Source of the DNA: Chitinimonas viridis
GTDB lineage: Bacteria > Pseudomonadota > Gammaproteobacteria > Burkholderiales > Chitinimonadaceae
Assembly: GCF_030409555.1 (NCBI RefSeq)
Contig: NZ_JAUFPU010000004.1
Coordinates: 251,680 to 315,679 of the forward strand
Length of the DNA stretch: 64,000 bases
Direction of reading: 5' to 3'
The notes beneath the pieces are model-generated. The model did no database searches, had not been told where the DNA came from, and saw nothing but the letters and a program-made list of their open reading frames with translations. Position numbers and translations under genes: made by a program. Positions 45,355 to 53,920 of this stretch are shown here, piece by piece; position 1 is the first letter of the stretch; each line of letters opens with the position of its first letter.

Positions 45355-45567
45355 CGTTTTTCGGAGCCTGTTAAGTGCCCAAGGCCGAGTCCAAGCCGTT
45401 AATGGGCTGTGAGGCTCGAGCATGCTCCAGTAAGAAACTCAGCGCAGACGTCAGCGTAGCCTGATGGGCTTCCAACGATTCAAGACCATAACAAGCTATC
45501 AACTGCCCTGTATCTTCCTATCGGTTATAATACCGCGCTTGCATATCACCTTCCGTGAAAGTCCCCC

Positions 45568-45912
45568 ATGCCCAACCTACCCGCTTGTCCGCTCTGCGCC
45601 CTGGAGAATACCTACCTGGATGGTGACAATTATGTCTGTGCCGATTGCGGTCACGAATGGGCCCAGCAGACAGCAGCCCAGGCAGACGATGGGGACGGCG
45701 CAGTCATCAAGGACGCCAATGGCAATGTGCTGCAGGATGGCGATGCTGTGGTGCTGATCAAGGACCTCAAGGTCAAGGGTTCCTCCATCACGCTCAAGCA
45801 GGGTAGCAAGGTCAAGAGCATCCGCCTGGTCAGCGGTGGCGATCACGAGGTGGATTGCCGCATGGATGCAGGCAACTTCATGCTCAAGGCCTGCTTCCTC
45901 AAGAAGGCCTGA
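45568..45912 (+). CDS. yjdM: YjdM/PhnA zinc-ribbon protein
   Basis: The 114-residue protein has an N-terminal zinc ribbon with CPLC and CADC (residues about 7-10 and 24-27) and a C-terminal SH3-like barrel (DGDAVVLIKDLKVKGSSITLKQGSKVKSIRLV ... DCRMDAGNFMLKACFLKKA). This is the YjdM family, once named PhnA; it lies outside real phosphonate pathways and its role is not settled. TATAAT at 45526-45531 may be its -10. The 213 bases upstream carry no other gene. Confidence 0.93.
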   Translation: MPNLPACPLCALENTYLDGDNYVCADCGHEWAQQTAAQADDGDGAVIKDANGNVLQDGDAVVLIKDLKVKGSSITLKQGSKVKSIRLVSGGDHEVDCRMDAGNFMLKACFLKKA

Positions 45913-45930
45913 GCCTGACCACCCTACGGC

Positions 45931-45993
45931 AAAGCCCGGCCCCACACTGCGGGCCCGGCTTTATCCTGAGCGATGCCCTGTACACGGGCATCG
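45931..45993. terminator. Two hairpins in the yjdM/GMC convergent gap
   Basis: First, AAAGCCCGGCCC pairs with GGGCCCGGCTTT (45931-45962, one mismatch) and ends in TTT on the plus strand and TTT on the minus strand. Second, CGATGCCC / GGGCATCG (45971-45993) is a perfect eight-base stem. Together they fill the convergent gap and probably stop transcripts from both sides. Confidence 0.5.
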
Positions 45994-46006
45994 CGCTATA
46001 GCGAAC

Positions 46007-47629
46007 TCAAACCGGCCAGGCGATGTCCTTGCCTGTCAGCGTCTTGGCCAGGCTGCTGGCATTGCGCGCCGCAAGGCCATAGATGGAGAGCTGCGGGTTG
46101 GCGCCGATGGACGTCGGGAACACCGAGCCATCCATCACATAGAGGTTGTCCAGGTTGAAGAAGCGCCCATAGCCGTCCACCACACCTTGCTCCGCCTTGC
46201 TGGCCATGGCGGCCCCACCCATGACATGTGCCGATACCACCTTGGCTCGCAGTACTTCCAGCGGCAGCGACTGAATGGCCGCCTTGGCCTCTGCCCAGCT
46301 GGAGTACCCGCCGCCCGGCACATCTTCGTGTATGGGCATGACGCGGGTTGCGCCAGCGGCAAATTGCAGTTCGGCCATAGTCAGGTACGAGTGCCGCATG
46401 CCACGCCAGACGTAGTCGCTGATGGGGTAGTCCAGCAACGGTGTGCCATCGGCCTTCAGGCTCACGCTACCGCCACGGCTATCTTCGTGGAAGCCATCGC
46501 GCATCAATGCCAGCACCACCTGCAGCCGGTCGAAATGCTGCATTAGCTGACGATGCTTTTCACCAAAGCCACTCATGGTGATGGCGGTCAGCACCGGGTG
46601 CAGCGGCGGAACCTCCAGCTTGTAGCCCATGGGGCCATCGGGCGGGAAAGCATCGATAAAGTGATCGGAGTAAATGCTTTGCGGCGCGCCCTGCCAGCCT
46701 TCTACCTTGAAGGGCATCAAGGCACCCGAGACATTGACCGGATGCAGAAAGGTACGCTTGCCGATAAGGCCATGCGGGTCAGACAAATAGGAACGCAGCA
46801 TCAGCGCCGGCGTATTGATGGCGCCACCGGCCAGCAGCACCGTCTTGGCCTTGATGGTGACCTTGATGCCAACCGGTTCCAGGCCGCTATGGTTCATCGC
46901 CATGCCTTCCACGCCTACCGCCTTGCCTCCCTCCTGCAGTACTCGCTCGGCCCGCAGATGGGTCAGCAGCGTGGCGCCACGGTCCAGCGCTGTCGGCACG
47001 GTGGTAATCAGCATGCTCTGCTTGGCATTGGCTGGACAGCCCATTCCGCAATAGCCCAGGTTGAGGCAAGCCTTCACATTGCGGCGTATCTTGGACCAAT
47101 GGATGCCGGCGCGGTCGGCTCCGCTCATCAGCACCTGGTTGTTGACGTTGGGTTCCACGTTCCAGTCGATCACGCTCAGCCGCTTTTCGGCTTTGCCAAA
47201 CCAGCCGGCCATGTTCTCCACCGTCATGTCGTCTAGGCCATAATGATCACGCCAGAACGCCAGGGTGGTGGGCGGCGTGCGGAAGCTCGACGTCCAGTTC
47301 ACCGTGGTAGAGCCACCCACAGTACGCCCTTGCAAGATGGTGATACCCTTGTCCTTGGTCTGCCTCCCGGCAGATTCCTGGTACAGCGTGGGGTAGGCTT
47401 CGGCTTCCTTCAGGTTGAAATGCTTGGAGGCATAGCGCAGCTCTCCTTCTTCCAGCATCACCACCTTAAGCCCGGCCAGGCTCAATATCTCGGCCGCCAC
47501 CCCGCCGCCCGCCCCGGTGCCGACGATCACCACGTCGGCCTCCAGCGTCTGGTCGCGCATAAAGGTGGCCGCGTCGCGCACATCCCATTTACCGGATGCC
47601 AGTCCCTCGGCAATAACGTCTTTAGGCAT
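46007..47629 (-). CDS. GMC-family FAD oxidoreductase
   Basis: The 540-residue protein has the dinucleotide fold ADVVIVGTGAGGGVAAEILSLAG, GMC signature pieces LQGRTVGGSTTVNW and LLAGGAINTPALML, a Cys cluster CLNLGYCGMGCPANAK, and the C-terminal DGSVFPTSIGANPQLSIYGLAARNA. This resembles long-chain alcohol/choline-type oxidases. It lacks an export signal, but the upstream gene overlaps its start by eight bases (ATGCCTAA) and encodes a Tat-type subunit, so the pair may be exported together. With the aldehyde dehydrogenase it may oxidise an alcohol by way of its aldehyde. Confidence 0.93.
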   Translation of the reverse strand: MPKDVIAEGLASGKWDVRDAATFMRDQTLEADVVIVGTGAGGGVAAEILSLAGLKVVMLEEGELRYASKHFNLKEAEAYPTLYQESAGRQTKDKGITILQGRTVGGSTTVNWTSSFRTPPTTLAFWRDHYGLDDMTVENMAGWFGKAEKRLSVIDWNVEPNVNNQVLMSGADRAGIHWSKIRRNVKACLNLGYCGMGCPANAKQSMLITTVPTALDRGATLLTHLRAERVLQEGGKAVGVEGMAMNHSGLEPVGIKVTIKAKTVLLAGGAINTPALMLRSYLSDPHGLIGKRTFLHPVNVSGALMPFKVEGWQGAPQSIYSDHFIDAFPPDGPMGYKLEVPPLHPVLTAITMSGFGEKHRQLMQHFDRLQVVLALMRDGFHEDSRGGSVSLKADGTPLLDYPISDYVWRGMRHSYLTMAELQFAAGATRVMPIHEDVPGGGYSSWAEAKAAIQSLPLEVLRAKVVSAHVMGGAAMASKAEQGVVDGYGRFFNLDNLYVMDGSVFPTSIGANPQLSIYGLAARNASSLAKTLTGKDIAWPV

Positions 47630-48176
47630 TCCAGTAACCTTCCATGAATTTCGGGGGGCCGTCGTAACCTATGCCCACCCAGGCCTGCGGGTTGCCATAC
47701 CACGCAGCAAATACGATCTGATGCAAGGCTTGGTAGCCACTGCGCAGCAGTAAGAACGAAGAAAAGCGCCAACGGTTGAGGAAATGGGCGATGTCCTCGT
47801 CGCTGGCCGTCTCCCACGATGCCCCTACACCCACCACCCAGCGGCGGGTCACCCGGCTGTTCAGCAAAGCCAGCAGCTCCTTGACCTCGGCCTGTACGCC
47901 CATCGGCAAGCCCGCGATGGCGGTATCGCAGCCCAGCACAGCTTGGTAGAGCGCGGTTTCGTATTCGGCCTCATCGCGCGGCAACGCCCCCTTGAGCATG
48001 ACCCGTGCAATCGCGGCCAGCGCCGTACGGCTTTCTGCATCCAGCACCTTGAACCTGGCCTTCGCCGGTACGGCATAGAGGCTGTCCGGCGTGATCGGCC
48101 CGTAAGCCAGCCGGGCAAGGCCCAGCAGGGCTGCACCGGCGACACCGGTTTTCAGCAATTGGCGGCGGCTAAGCAT
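47622..48176 (-). CDS. Tat-signal small subunit of the GMC oxidoreductase
   Basis: ATG 48176 is preceded by AGAGGGAAAC and gives 184 residues. The start MLSRRQLLKTGVAGAALLGLARLA carries a twin-arginine motif (SRRQLLK), followed by a helical domain with ADFLNRWR-type text (IAHFLNRWRFSSFLLLRSGYQALHQIVFAAWYGNPQAWVGIGY), similar to gluconate 2-dehydrogenase subunit 3-like proteins. The stop overlaps the GMC start. Its likely task is carrying or anchoring the flavoprotein in the periplasm; no cytochrome subunit is present nearby. Confidence 0.8.
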   Translation of the reverse strand: MLSRRQLLKTGVAGAALLGLARLAYGPITPDSLYAVPAKARFKVLDAESRTALAAIARVMLKGALPRDEAEYETALYQAVLGCDTAIAGLPMGVQAEVKELLALLNSRVTRRWVVGVGASWETASDEDIAHFLNRWRFSSFLLLRSGYQALHQIVFAAWYGNPQAWVGIGYDGPPKFMEGYWNA

Positions 48177-48234
48177 GTTTCCCTCTTTTTGTTCTACCCA
48201 TGGCCAGGCAGCGCCCGGCCCAGGCACGACTCCA

Positions 48235-49662
48235 TCAACGCAGCATGAACTTCAGCAAGCGTTCCACTCTGGGCCCATAGGGCGGGCGCAAGAGCCAGGC
48301 ACCGTTGAAACGGCTCTGCGCAAATATCGGCTTCATCTTGGAGAAGGTCTCGAATCCTTCGTGGCCGTGGTAGTGACCCATGCCAGAGGGGCCGACACCG
48401 CCAAACGGTAAATCGTCCTGGCCCACGTGCATCACGGTTTCATTGACACCCACCCCGCCCGAGATGGTGTTGCTGATCACCTGGCTGATACGCTGGTTGT
48501 CGTAATCGAAGTAATACAGCGCCAGCGGCCGGGGATGCGTGTTGACATAGTCTATGGCCTCGTCCAGCGTCTTGTAGGTCAGCACCGGCAGGATGGGGCC
48601 GAAGATCTCGTCCTGCAGCAGCGTCATCTGCTCGGTGGTATCGAAAACCAGGGTAGGCGCCACCTTGCCGGTAGCCGGGTCCACCTCGGCCAGCGGCACC
48701 ACCCGTGCGCCTTTCTCGGCGGCATCTTTCAGGTAGCCCTGCAGGCGGTTCAGGTGGCGGCCGTTCACCACGGCGGTGTAGTCGGGATTGCGGCCGGCAT
48801 CGGGATACCATTTGCTCACCACATCCCGTGCCGCAGCCAGGAATTCCTCCTGCTTGCCCTCGGGCAGCAGTACATAGTCCGGCGCCACGCAGGTCTGGCC
48901 GGCATTCAGGCATTTGCCATACATCACGCGCTCGGCAGCAGTCTGGATGGGGAACGACTCATGCACGATGGTCGGCGATTTACCGCCCAGTTCCAGCGTG
49001 ACTGGCGTCAGGTTGTCGGCAGCGGCACGCATCACATGCTTGCCCACGCTGGTCGATCCGGTAAACAGCATATGGTCCCAGGCATAGCCCGAGAACACCT
49101 GCGCCACCTCGGCACCGCCATTGATGACAGCCACCTCGTTCTCGTCGAAGTACTGGCCTATCAAACGGCGGAAGGTCTCGCCCAGGCGAGGTGTGAATTC
49201 CGAAATCTTGACCACGGCGCGGTTGCCGGCAGCCAGGGCTGCGGTCAGTGGGCCTACGGCCAGGAACAAGGGGTAGTTCCACGGTACGATGATGCCCACA
49301 ACGCCCAAGGGCTGGGGCACGACCCGATTGCTGGCCGGCTTGAACCAAATCGACACACCACGGCGTCGGGGCTTCATCCAGCGCCCTAGCTTGGCCAAGG
49401 CATGGTCCACGCCCCCCAGGCTGGGGAATATCTCCAGCAGACGGGTCTCATGGGCCGAGCGGTGGCCGAAATCAGCCGAGATGGCAGCGGCGATTTCGTC
49501 GCCGTGCGCCTGCAGCACATGGCGCAACCGGTTCAGTCGATCCCGCCGCAGCGCTTCTGGCGGATAAGGCATGGCGGCATAGGCCTCGCGCTGGGCTTGG
49601 TAGACCTGGCGCAGGTGGGCCAACTCGGCCTGGGTTTCATGGGGTTCGAATTGAGCTTGCAT
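48235..49662 (-). CDS. Class-3-like aldehyde dehydrogenase (coniferyl aldehyde dehydrogenase type)
   Basis: The 475-residue protein has GAGGAG before ATG 49662. Family marks are PLGVVGIIVPWNYPLFLAVGPL, GNRAVVKISEFTP, FTGSTSVGKHVM, the catalytic Glu in VTLELGGKSP and the catalytic Cys in LNAGQTCVAPDYV. It oxidises an aldehyde to the acid with NAD(P). The gene heads a minus-strand set with the Tat subunit and GMC oxidoreductase. A similar three-gene set exists, as I recall, in pseudomonads. Confidence 0.93.
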   Translation of the reverse strand: MQAQFEPHETQAELAHLRQVYQAQREAYAAMPYPPEALRRDRLNRLRHVLQAHGDEIAAAISADFGHRSAHETRLLEIFPSLGGVDHALAKLGRWMKPRRRGVSIWFKPASNRVVPQPLGVVGIIVPWNYPLFLAVGPLTAALAAGNRAVVKISEFTPRLGETFRRLIGQYFDENEVAVINGGAEVAQVFSGYAWDHMLFTGSTSVGKHVMRAAADNLTPVTLELGGKSPTIVHESFPIQTAAERVMYGKCLNAGQTCVAPDYVLLPEGKQEEFLAAARDVVSKWYPDAGRNPDYTAVVNGRHLNRLQGYLKDAAEKGARVVPLAEVDPATGKVAPTLVFDTTEQMTLLQDEIFGPILPVLTYKTLDEAIDYVNTHPRPLALYYFDYDNQRISQVISNTISGGVGVNETVMHVGQDDLPFGGVGPSGMGHYHGHEGFETFSKMKPIFAQSRFNGAWLLRPPYGPRVERLLKFMLR

Positions 49663-50117
49663 ATTGTTGTCTCCTCATCGGAGGCCCGGAGTAATACGGA
49701 GCCCCCACTTCAGCGCTTTGCCCGGCAATACCGGACGCTAATTCTCTGCATCAAGTCCACGCTGTATCGCTGATACCCCCAGCCCTCGTCGCATCTAGCG
49801 CGCCGATGGGTGGCAGCTCTACCGTCAATGCCGGCCAGCAGACCAAGCGCCTTTGCTACGCTCGGCAGCAATTTTAGAGCAAACGCTTGATCAGCCGTTC
49901 CCCCTTCATCAGCAGGCGGGCGAAAAGCCGACAATAGGCACTGCAGCCCGCGCCAGTGCTCACCAGTGCCGTATCGCTACTGCAACAGCCACGACCCGCA
50001 GCCGGGCAGATTACGCAATTTTGCGTATTCAAGCCGCGCAGCCCCCTCCCTATAGTTCGTCCCATACCGCAGGCGCCATGGGTGCCGCGCACTCAACTCA
50101 ATCAAGAGGACGAAATC
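49663..50117. other. Divergent intergenic region with palindrome and promoter-like box
   Basis: These 455 bases separate the aldehyde dehydrogenase and the acyl-ACP-reductase-like gene. I find no convincing gene in either strand. The notable elements are TACGCAATTTTGCGTA at 50012-50027 (seven-base arms around TT) and TATAGT at 50051-50056, whose spacing makes the palindrome a candidate operator just upstream of a promoter for the plus-strand gene. Confidence 0.5.
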
Positions 50118-51302
50118 ATGCTGAGCGATCTCTGGCGCGTCATGGTGGCTTTATGCGATTACCGCGCCTGGTGGCGCAAACTCACCGGTCGCCCCCTGGT
50201 CGACGTGGTGTTCATCACCAATCTACGGGACGAAGCCGAGCGTGAACGGTTCTTCGGCCATCGTGTGCCCGTACTGGGCCACGCCAACGGCCCTCGCATC
50301 TACCAGAACGGCGTGGCGGGGCGCGTGCGCGGCATCTACAGCACTGCAGCCGAGATGCTGACCAAGGAAGGCCGCCGGTTAGCACGGGCACAATGTATCT
50401 CCGCCTGCGAGTGGGCAGAACACAATGGCGCCAAGGTAGTTTTGCTGGCGGCATCCACCAAACGTCTGTTTGGCCGGGATGGCGCGATACTGAAAGAGCG
50501 CTTCCCCAATCTGCTGTTTACCATCGGCGACAACGGCACAGCACAGATGCTGTGGGTGGATGTGGAGCGGGCCTTACGCAATGCCAAACTGGACCAGCGC
50601 AATGCCCGTATTCTGCTGATAGACCCTTACGGCCCCCAAGGCGCCTGCATGGCCCGACGGCTGCTGCAAGCCGGTTACCGCGTGGTGGCCTGGTGCAGCA
50701 ACGACACCACGCTGGCCGATATTCATGCCGAGACCGGCATGGAAATCACCTCACGTATAGAAGATGCCGGGCAGGTAGACGCCGTGGTCAGCTGCACCCA
50801 CAGTGTCTCGGCCAGACTGGGTGTCTATGGTATTACCCGCCTGCGCCACAGCCACCGCAAGTTGCTGGTCATCGATGCGGCGGAGCCCGCCAGCCTGGAT
50901 ATCGATGCCTATGCCATCTGCCTTGAAGAAGTGGTACGACAGGATGCCGGCAAGGCCTACTCCAGCCAATTGCACTATGTCCTGGGCGGCTGGTCCCGGC
51001 GCCTGCTGATGTTGAGCCGTGGCGTGGTGTTCGGCGGCTACGCCGAAGCCCTGGCCCTGTACCAAGCCATCCATCAACTGGGGCAACACGAGCTGGCACA
51101 GATGGATTGGTTCGAGGTGGATTGCCCCCGCATCATCCAGATAGGCACCGTGCTCACCTATGCCGGCTTCGCGCCGCCAACACCAGCTTGCTTCGGCAAG
51201 CGGGTGGACGATTTCGACCTGGCCTACGCCAACCGGCCCATGACCGCCTTCACACCCATGAGCGGCAACACCCTGCCCATGATGGCATCAGTAAGGAATT
51301 AG
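50118..51302 (+). CDS. Protein resembling cyanobacterial acyl-ACP reductase
   Basis: ATG 50118 (MLSDLWRVMV) follows AAGAGGACG and gives 394 residues. The layout parallels cyanobacterial long-chain acyl-ACP reductase: RGIY at 71-74, FTIGDNGTAQMLWVDVERA (matching TTGNTHTA...VEAA), a Rossmann segment ARILLIDPYGPQGACMARRLL, LVIDAAEPASL (matching VLIDGGYPKNL) and FGGYAEALALY (matching FACFAEAMLLE). At the position expected for the acyl-carrying Cys I see Gln or nearby residues; Cys268 is about seven residues earlier. So a NAD(P)-dependent reductase is likely, fatty-aldehyde formation is only a possibility. It is divergent from an aldehyde dehydrogenase. Confidence 0.55.
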   Translation: MLSDLWRVMVALCDYRAWWRKLTGRPLVDVVFITNLRDEAERERFFGHRVPVLGHANGPRIYQNGVAGRVRGIYSTAAEMLTKEGRRLARAQCISACEWAEHNGAKVVLLAASTKRLFGRDGAILKERFPNLLFTIGDNGTAQMLWVDVERALRNAKLDQRNARILLIDPYGPQGACMARRLLQAGYRVVAWCSNDTTLADIHAETGMEITSRIEDAGQVDAVVSCTHSVSARLGVYGITRLRHSHRKLLVIDAAEPASLDIDAYAICLEEVVRQDAGKAYSSQLHYVLGGWSRRLLMLSRGVVFGGYAEALALYQAIHQLGQHELAQMDWFEVDCPRIIQIGTVLTYAGFAPPTPACFGKRVDDFDLAYANRPMTAFTPMSGNTLPMMASVRN

Positions 51303-53189
51303 CACGCCAAATACACTACCCCGACCACGTACCGACCGTATGCTCAGCTGGTATCCCGACTGCTCACACAGGGCCTGCACGATATGCAGGCCCAAGCCGT
51401 GCCCCTGGCGTTCGGCCGCCAAGGTACCGGTCTGCTCAAACGGTGCTAGCAATTGCTTCTGCAAGCTGGTATCAAAACCCGGCCCTGTATCGAGCACCTG
51501 TATCTCCAGCCCCAGGGGGCGGCGGCGTACCCCAAGCAAGATCTCACCCCGCTCGGTGTAGCGCACGGCATTGCCGACCAGATTATCCAGTATGCGTGTC
51601 AGCACCAGGCCAGAACCGGCAATGGTGGCGCTGCTGGGGAAGTAGCGCAGGTACAGTCCCTTGCGCTCGGCCGCATGCTGGTGGCGGGTGTGCGCCTGCA
51701 CCAGCAGGTCTTCCAGGTTCAATCCTTGCTGCCGGCTGGCGAAACCCGCCTTGGCTTCTGCCATCAGCGACTGCAGCAGCGATTCGGTGTAGTCGAGCGC
51801 CTTGTCGATATGCTGGGTAGCCGCCTCATTACCCGCCTGCGCGCGCAATGCTGCCAAGGCAAAGCGGATCGATGACAGCGGTTGCGAGAGATCATGCCCC
51901 GCCGCCGCCAGTTGCAGCTGCTGTTGCTGGGCAGCCTGTAGCGCCAGGTGCTTGTCGGCCTCGGCACGGGCCAGTTGCTCCGCCTCCTCCAGCCTGTGCC
52001 GCAGCGCAGCCTCATGCCTTTGGCTCAGGCTATGCAACTGCTGCCCCAGCGCCAGGGCAAACAGTACTGCCTCCAGCAGATAGCCCAATTTGGGGTAAAC
52101 GAAGACGTTTACCCCCGGCCAACTCCATACCCCAGATACACCAAAGCTGAACAGGACGTTCATGAACACGGCCAAGCTGATGGCGCCAGCCAGGAAATGC
52201 CCCGCTGCCGGTAGTTGCCTGCGCCATACCTGCACGCCCACCCATACCGGCAAGGGCATGAACAGCAACGAGACCAGCAGCAGGGGCCACGCCAGGTCTG
52301 CCCCCAGGAAGGCGCCCAACCCCAAGAGCAGCAGCACCGCATAGGCCTGATAGCCACGGTACAGCGTGGGGAAGCTCAGGTTGAGCTTGAACAGGCTGGT
52401 GGTGAACAGGATATGCGTGAGATGTACCGCCACCACCAGCACGGCAGGTGCGTACTGATTCCATTGCCCAGCCCCAGGCCAGAGCAACGCAAAGTTGTAA
52501 CCCTCGATCTGTAGCAGGAACAGCACCACAAACAGCAGCATCAGGGCGTAGTAGCGATACGCCTCCCGCCGCAAGGCACGGTACTGCAGCAATGCAAACC
52601 CCAGCAATGCCAGCAGCACGCCCACCAGCACACCATTGAAAAGATTGCCCAAGCCCAGAGTCTGGGCGAACTCGGCTGGCTCCTGCAATGCCAGTTGCAA
52701 GGGAGTATCGCCATGGATGCGATAATGCAGATACAGCGTTGCCGCTTCACCGGCCGCCAGGCTGACCGGCACCGCCAGCATGCGCGAGGGCACGCTGCGA
52801 TCGGTAAAGCGACTATCAGGCCGCAAGCTGACCAGTTGCTCAGTCTGCGCTCGGCTGATCTGGTATGCCTCCAGCCGCTGGATGTCGGGCACACCCAGGT
52901 TCAGCAACCACCGGCTCGGCTGGCTGCTGTTATTGTGCAGTTCCAGCCGAAGCCAGCGTCCACCTGGGCTGAGATCGGGCTTGCGCTCGATCAGCGGACG
53001 AAACCGTGCTCCAGGCGACATGGCTTCCGCCAGCGTCGCCGCCGGTACCTCGCCCACGTAGAATACCGTATGCCGCCGCAATTGCTCGGCAGTGGGCAGT
53101 GGGTGCAAGGGCAAGGGCAAGGGTGTGGCACCCAGCGCCACCGGGCAGGTCATCAACAACAGCAGGCAGCAATAGAGGAGTCGGGGCAT
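51288..53189 (-). CDS. 7TMR-DISM sensor histidine kinase
   Basis: The 633-residue protein has a signal peptide (1-20), a periplasmic 7TMR-DISM extracellular domain (about 25-175, with WLLNLGVPDIQRLEAYQ), seven transmembrane helices (about 180-385), a coiled-coil (390-425) and the kinase: H-box GHDLSQPLSSIRFAL (His432), NLVGNAVRYTERGEI, DTGPGFD and GHGLGLHIVQALCE. The divergent gene 53245 encodes a response regulator, so they form a pair. Its 3' end overlaps the acyl-ACP-reductase-like gene by 15 bases in convergent orientation. Signal unknown. Confidence 0.93.
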   Translation of the reverse strand: MPRLLYCCLLLLMTCPVALGATPLPLPLHPLPTAEQLRRHTVFYVGEVPAATLAEAMSPGARFRPLIERKPDLSPGGRWLRLELHNNSSQPSRWLLNLGVPDIQRLEAYQISRAQTEQLVSLRPDSRFTDRSVPSRMLAVPVSLAAGEAATLYLHYRIHGDTPLQLALQEPAEFAQTLGLGNLFNGVLVGVLLALLGFALLQYRALRREAYRYYALMLLFVVLFLLQIEGYNFALLWPGAGQWNQYAPAVLVVAVHLTHILFTTSLFKLNLSFPTLYRGYQAYAVLLLLGLGAFLGADLAWPLLLVSLLFMPLPVWVGVQVWRRQLPAAGHFLAGAISLAVFMNVLFSFGVSGVWSWPGVNVFVYPKLGYLLEAVLFALALGQQLHSLSQRHEAALRHRLEEAEQLARAEADKHLALQAAQQQQLQLAAAGHDLSQPLSSIRFALAALRAQAGNEAATQHIDKALDYTESLLQSLMAEAKAGFASRQQGLNLEDLLVQAHTRHQHAAERKGLYLRYFPSSATIAGSGLVLTRILDNLVGNAVRYTERGEILLGVRRRPLGLEIQVLDTGPGFDTSLQKQLLAPFEQTGTLAAERQGHGLGLHIVQALCEQSGYQLSIRSVRGRGSVFGVLIPY

Positions 53190-53244
53190 GAAGCATCACG
53201 CTAACGGGAACAAGACCAACCCAGGCCGGCAAGGAGACTGAGCA

Positions 53245-53844
53245 ATGCGGCTTATTCTAGCGGACGACCATGTCATTTTCCGCGATGGCCTCAAGCTCCT
53301 GCTGTCACAGACTACCGATTTTCAGGTGGTGGCCGAAGCCGGCGAGGCCAGCGTACTCAACGAGCTGGTAAGGCAGCACCAGCCCGACCTTCTGGTGATG
53401 GACTATCACATGCCCGGCAATGATGCTGGTGCAGTCCTGGCCTATCTGAAACAGCGCTACCCCGCGCTCAGGATAGTCATGCTGACAGCCGCCCAATCAG
53501 GCACCTTGTACAAGCAACTGGTGGACGCCGGTGCCGATGGCGTACTGCTGAAGGAAGGCTCCGCAGAGGAGCTGCTCACCGCCCTGCGCCGCATCGCCCG
53601 GGGTGAGCAGGTGCTGGCTGCCTTGGTGCGCGAGAAAATGCAGGCCGCCGATGTCCAGCTGACGGCACGCGAGTTCCAGGTACTGGAGATGCTCTGCAGC
53701 GGCCACTCCAGCACCCGTATCGCCGAACGCTTCTCGCTTTCGTCCCGCACGGTCGACAAGCACCGCGAAAACATCATGCGCAAGCTGGAGGTCAACAGCA
53801 CCACCCAGTTGCTTAACAAAGTGACGGAACTGAAATTGCTCTGA
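53245..53844 (+). CDS. NarL/FixJ-type response regulator
   Basis: The 199-residue protein has a receiver (1-115) with Asp7/Asp8, phospho-acceptor Asp53 (LLVMDYHMPGND) and Lys103 (GVLLKEGS), then a LuxR-type HTH (about 135-199: LTAREFQVLEMLCSGHSSTRIAERFSL, SSRTVDKHRENIMRKL). It lies head to head with the 7TMR-DISM kinase, 55 bases apart, and is the obvious partner. Targets unknown. Confidence 0.95.
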   Translation: MRLILADDHVIFRDGLKLLLSQTTDFQVVAEAGEASVLNELVRQHQPDLLVMDYHMPGNDAGAVLAYLKQRYPALRIVMLTAAQSGTLYKQLVDAGADGVLLKEGSAEELLTALRRIARGEQVLAALVREKMQAADVQLTAREFQVLEMLCSGHSSTRIAERFSLSSRTVDKHRENIMRKLEVNSTTQLLNKVTELKLL

Positions 53845-53920
53845 CCCCCAGGTCAGTAAAGATGGCGCTCCTGCTCCATAGGCGCGAAAATACCGCGCTA
53901 CCACTTGGCTTCACACATTC

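Noticed and set aside
45568-45912. Phosphonate use suggested by the PhnA name
   Set aside because: The family is now called YjdM, and no phosphonate genes are present in the window.
49710-49934. 74-codon minus-strand frame in the long intergenic region
   Set aside because: No ribosome site, no hydrophobic core or family pattern, and it lies in the control region of the aldehyde dehydrogenase.
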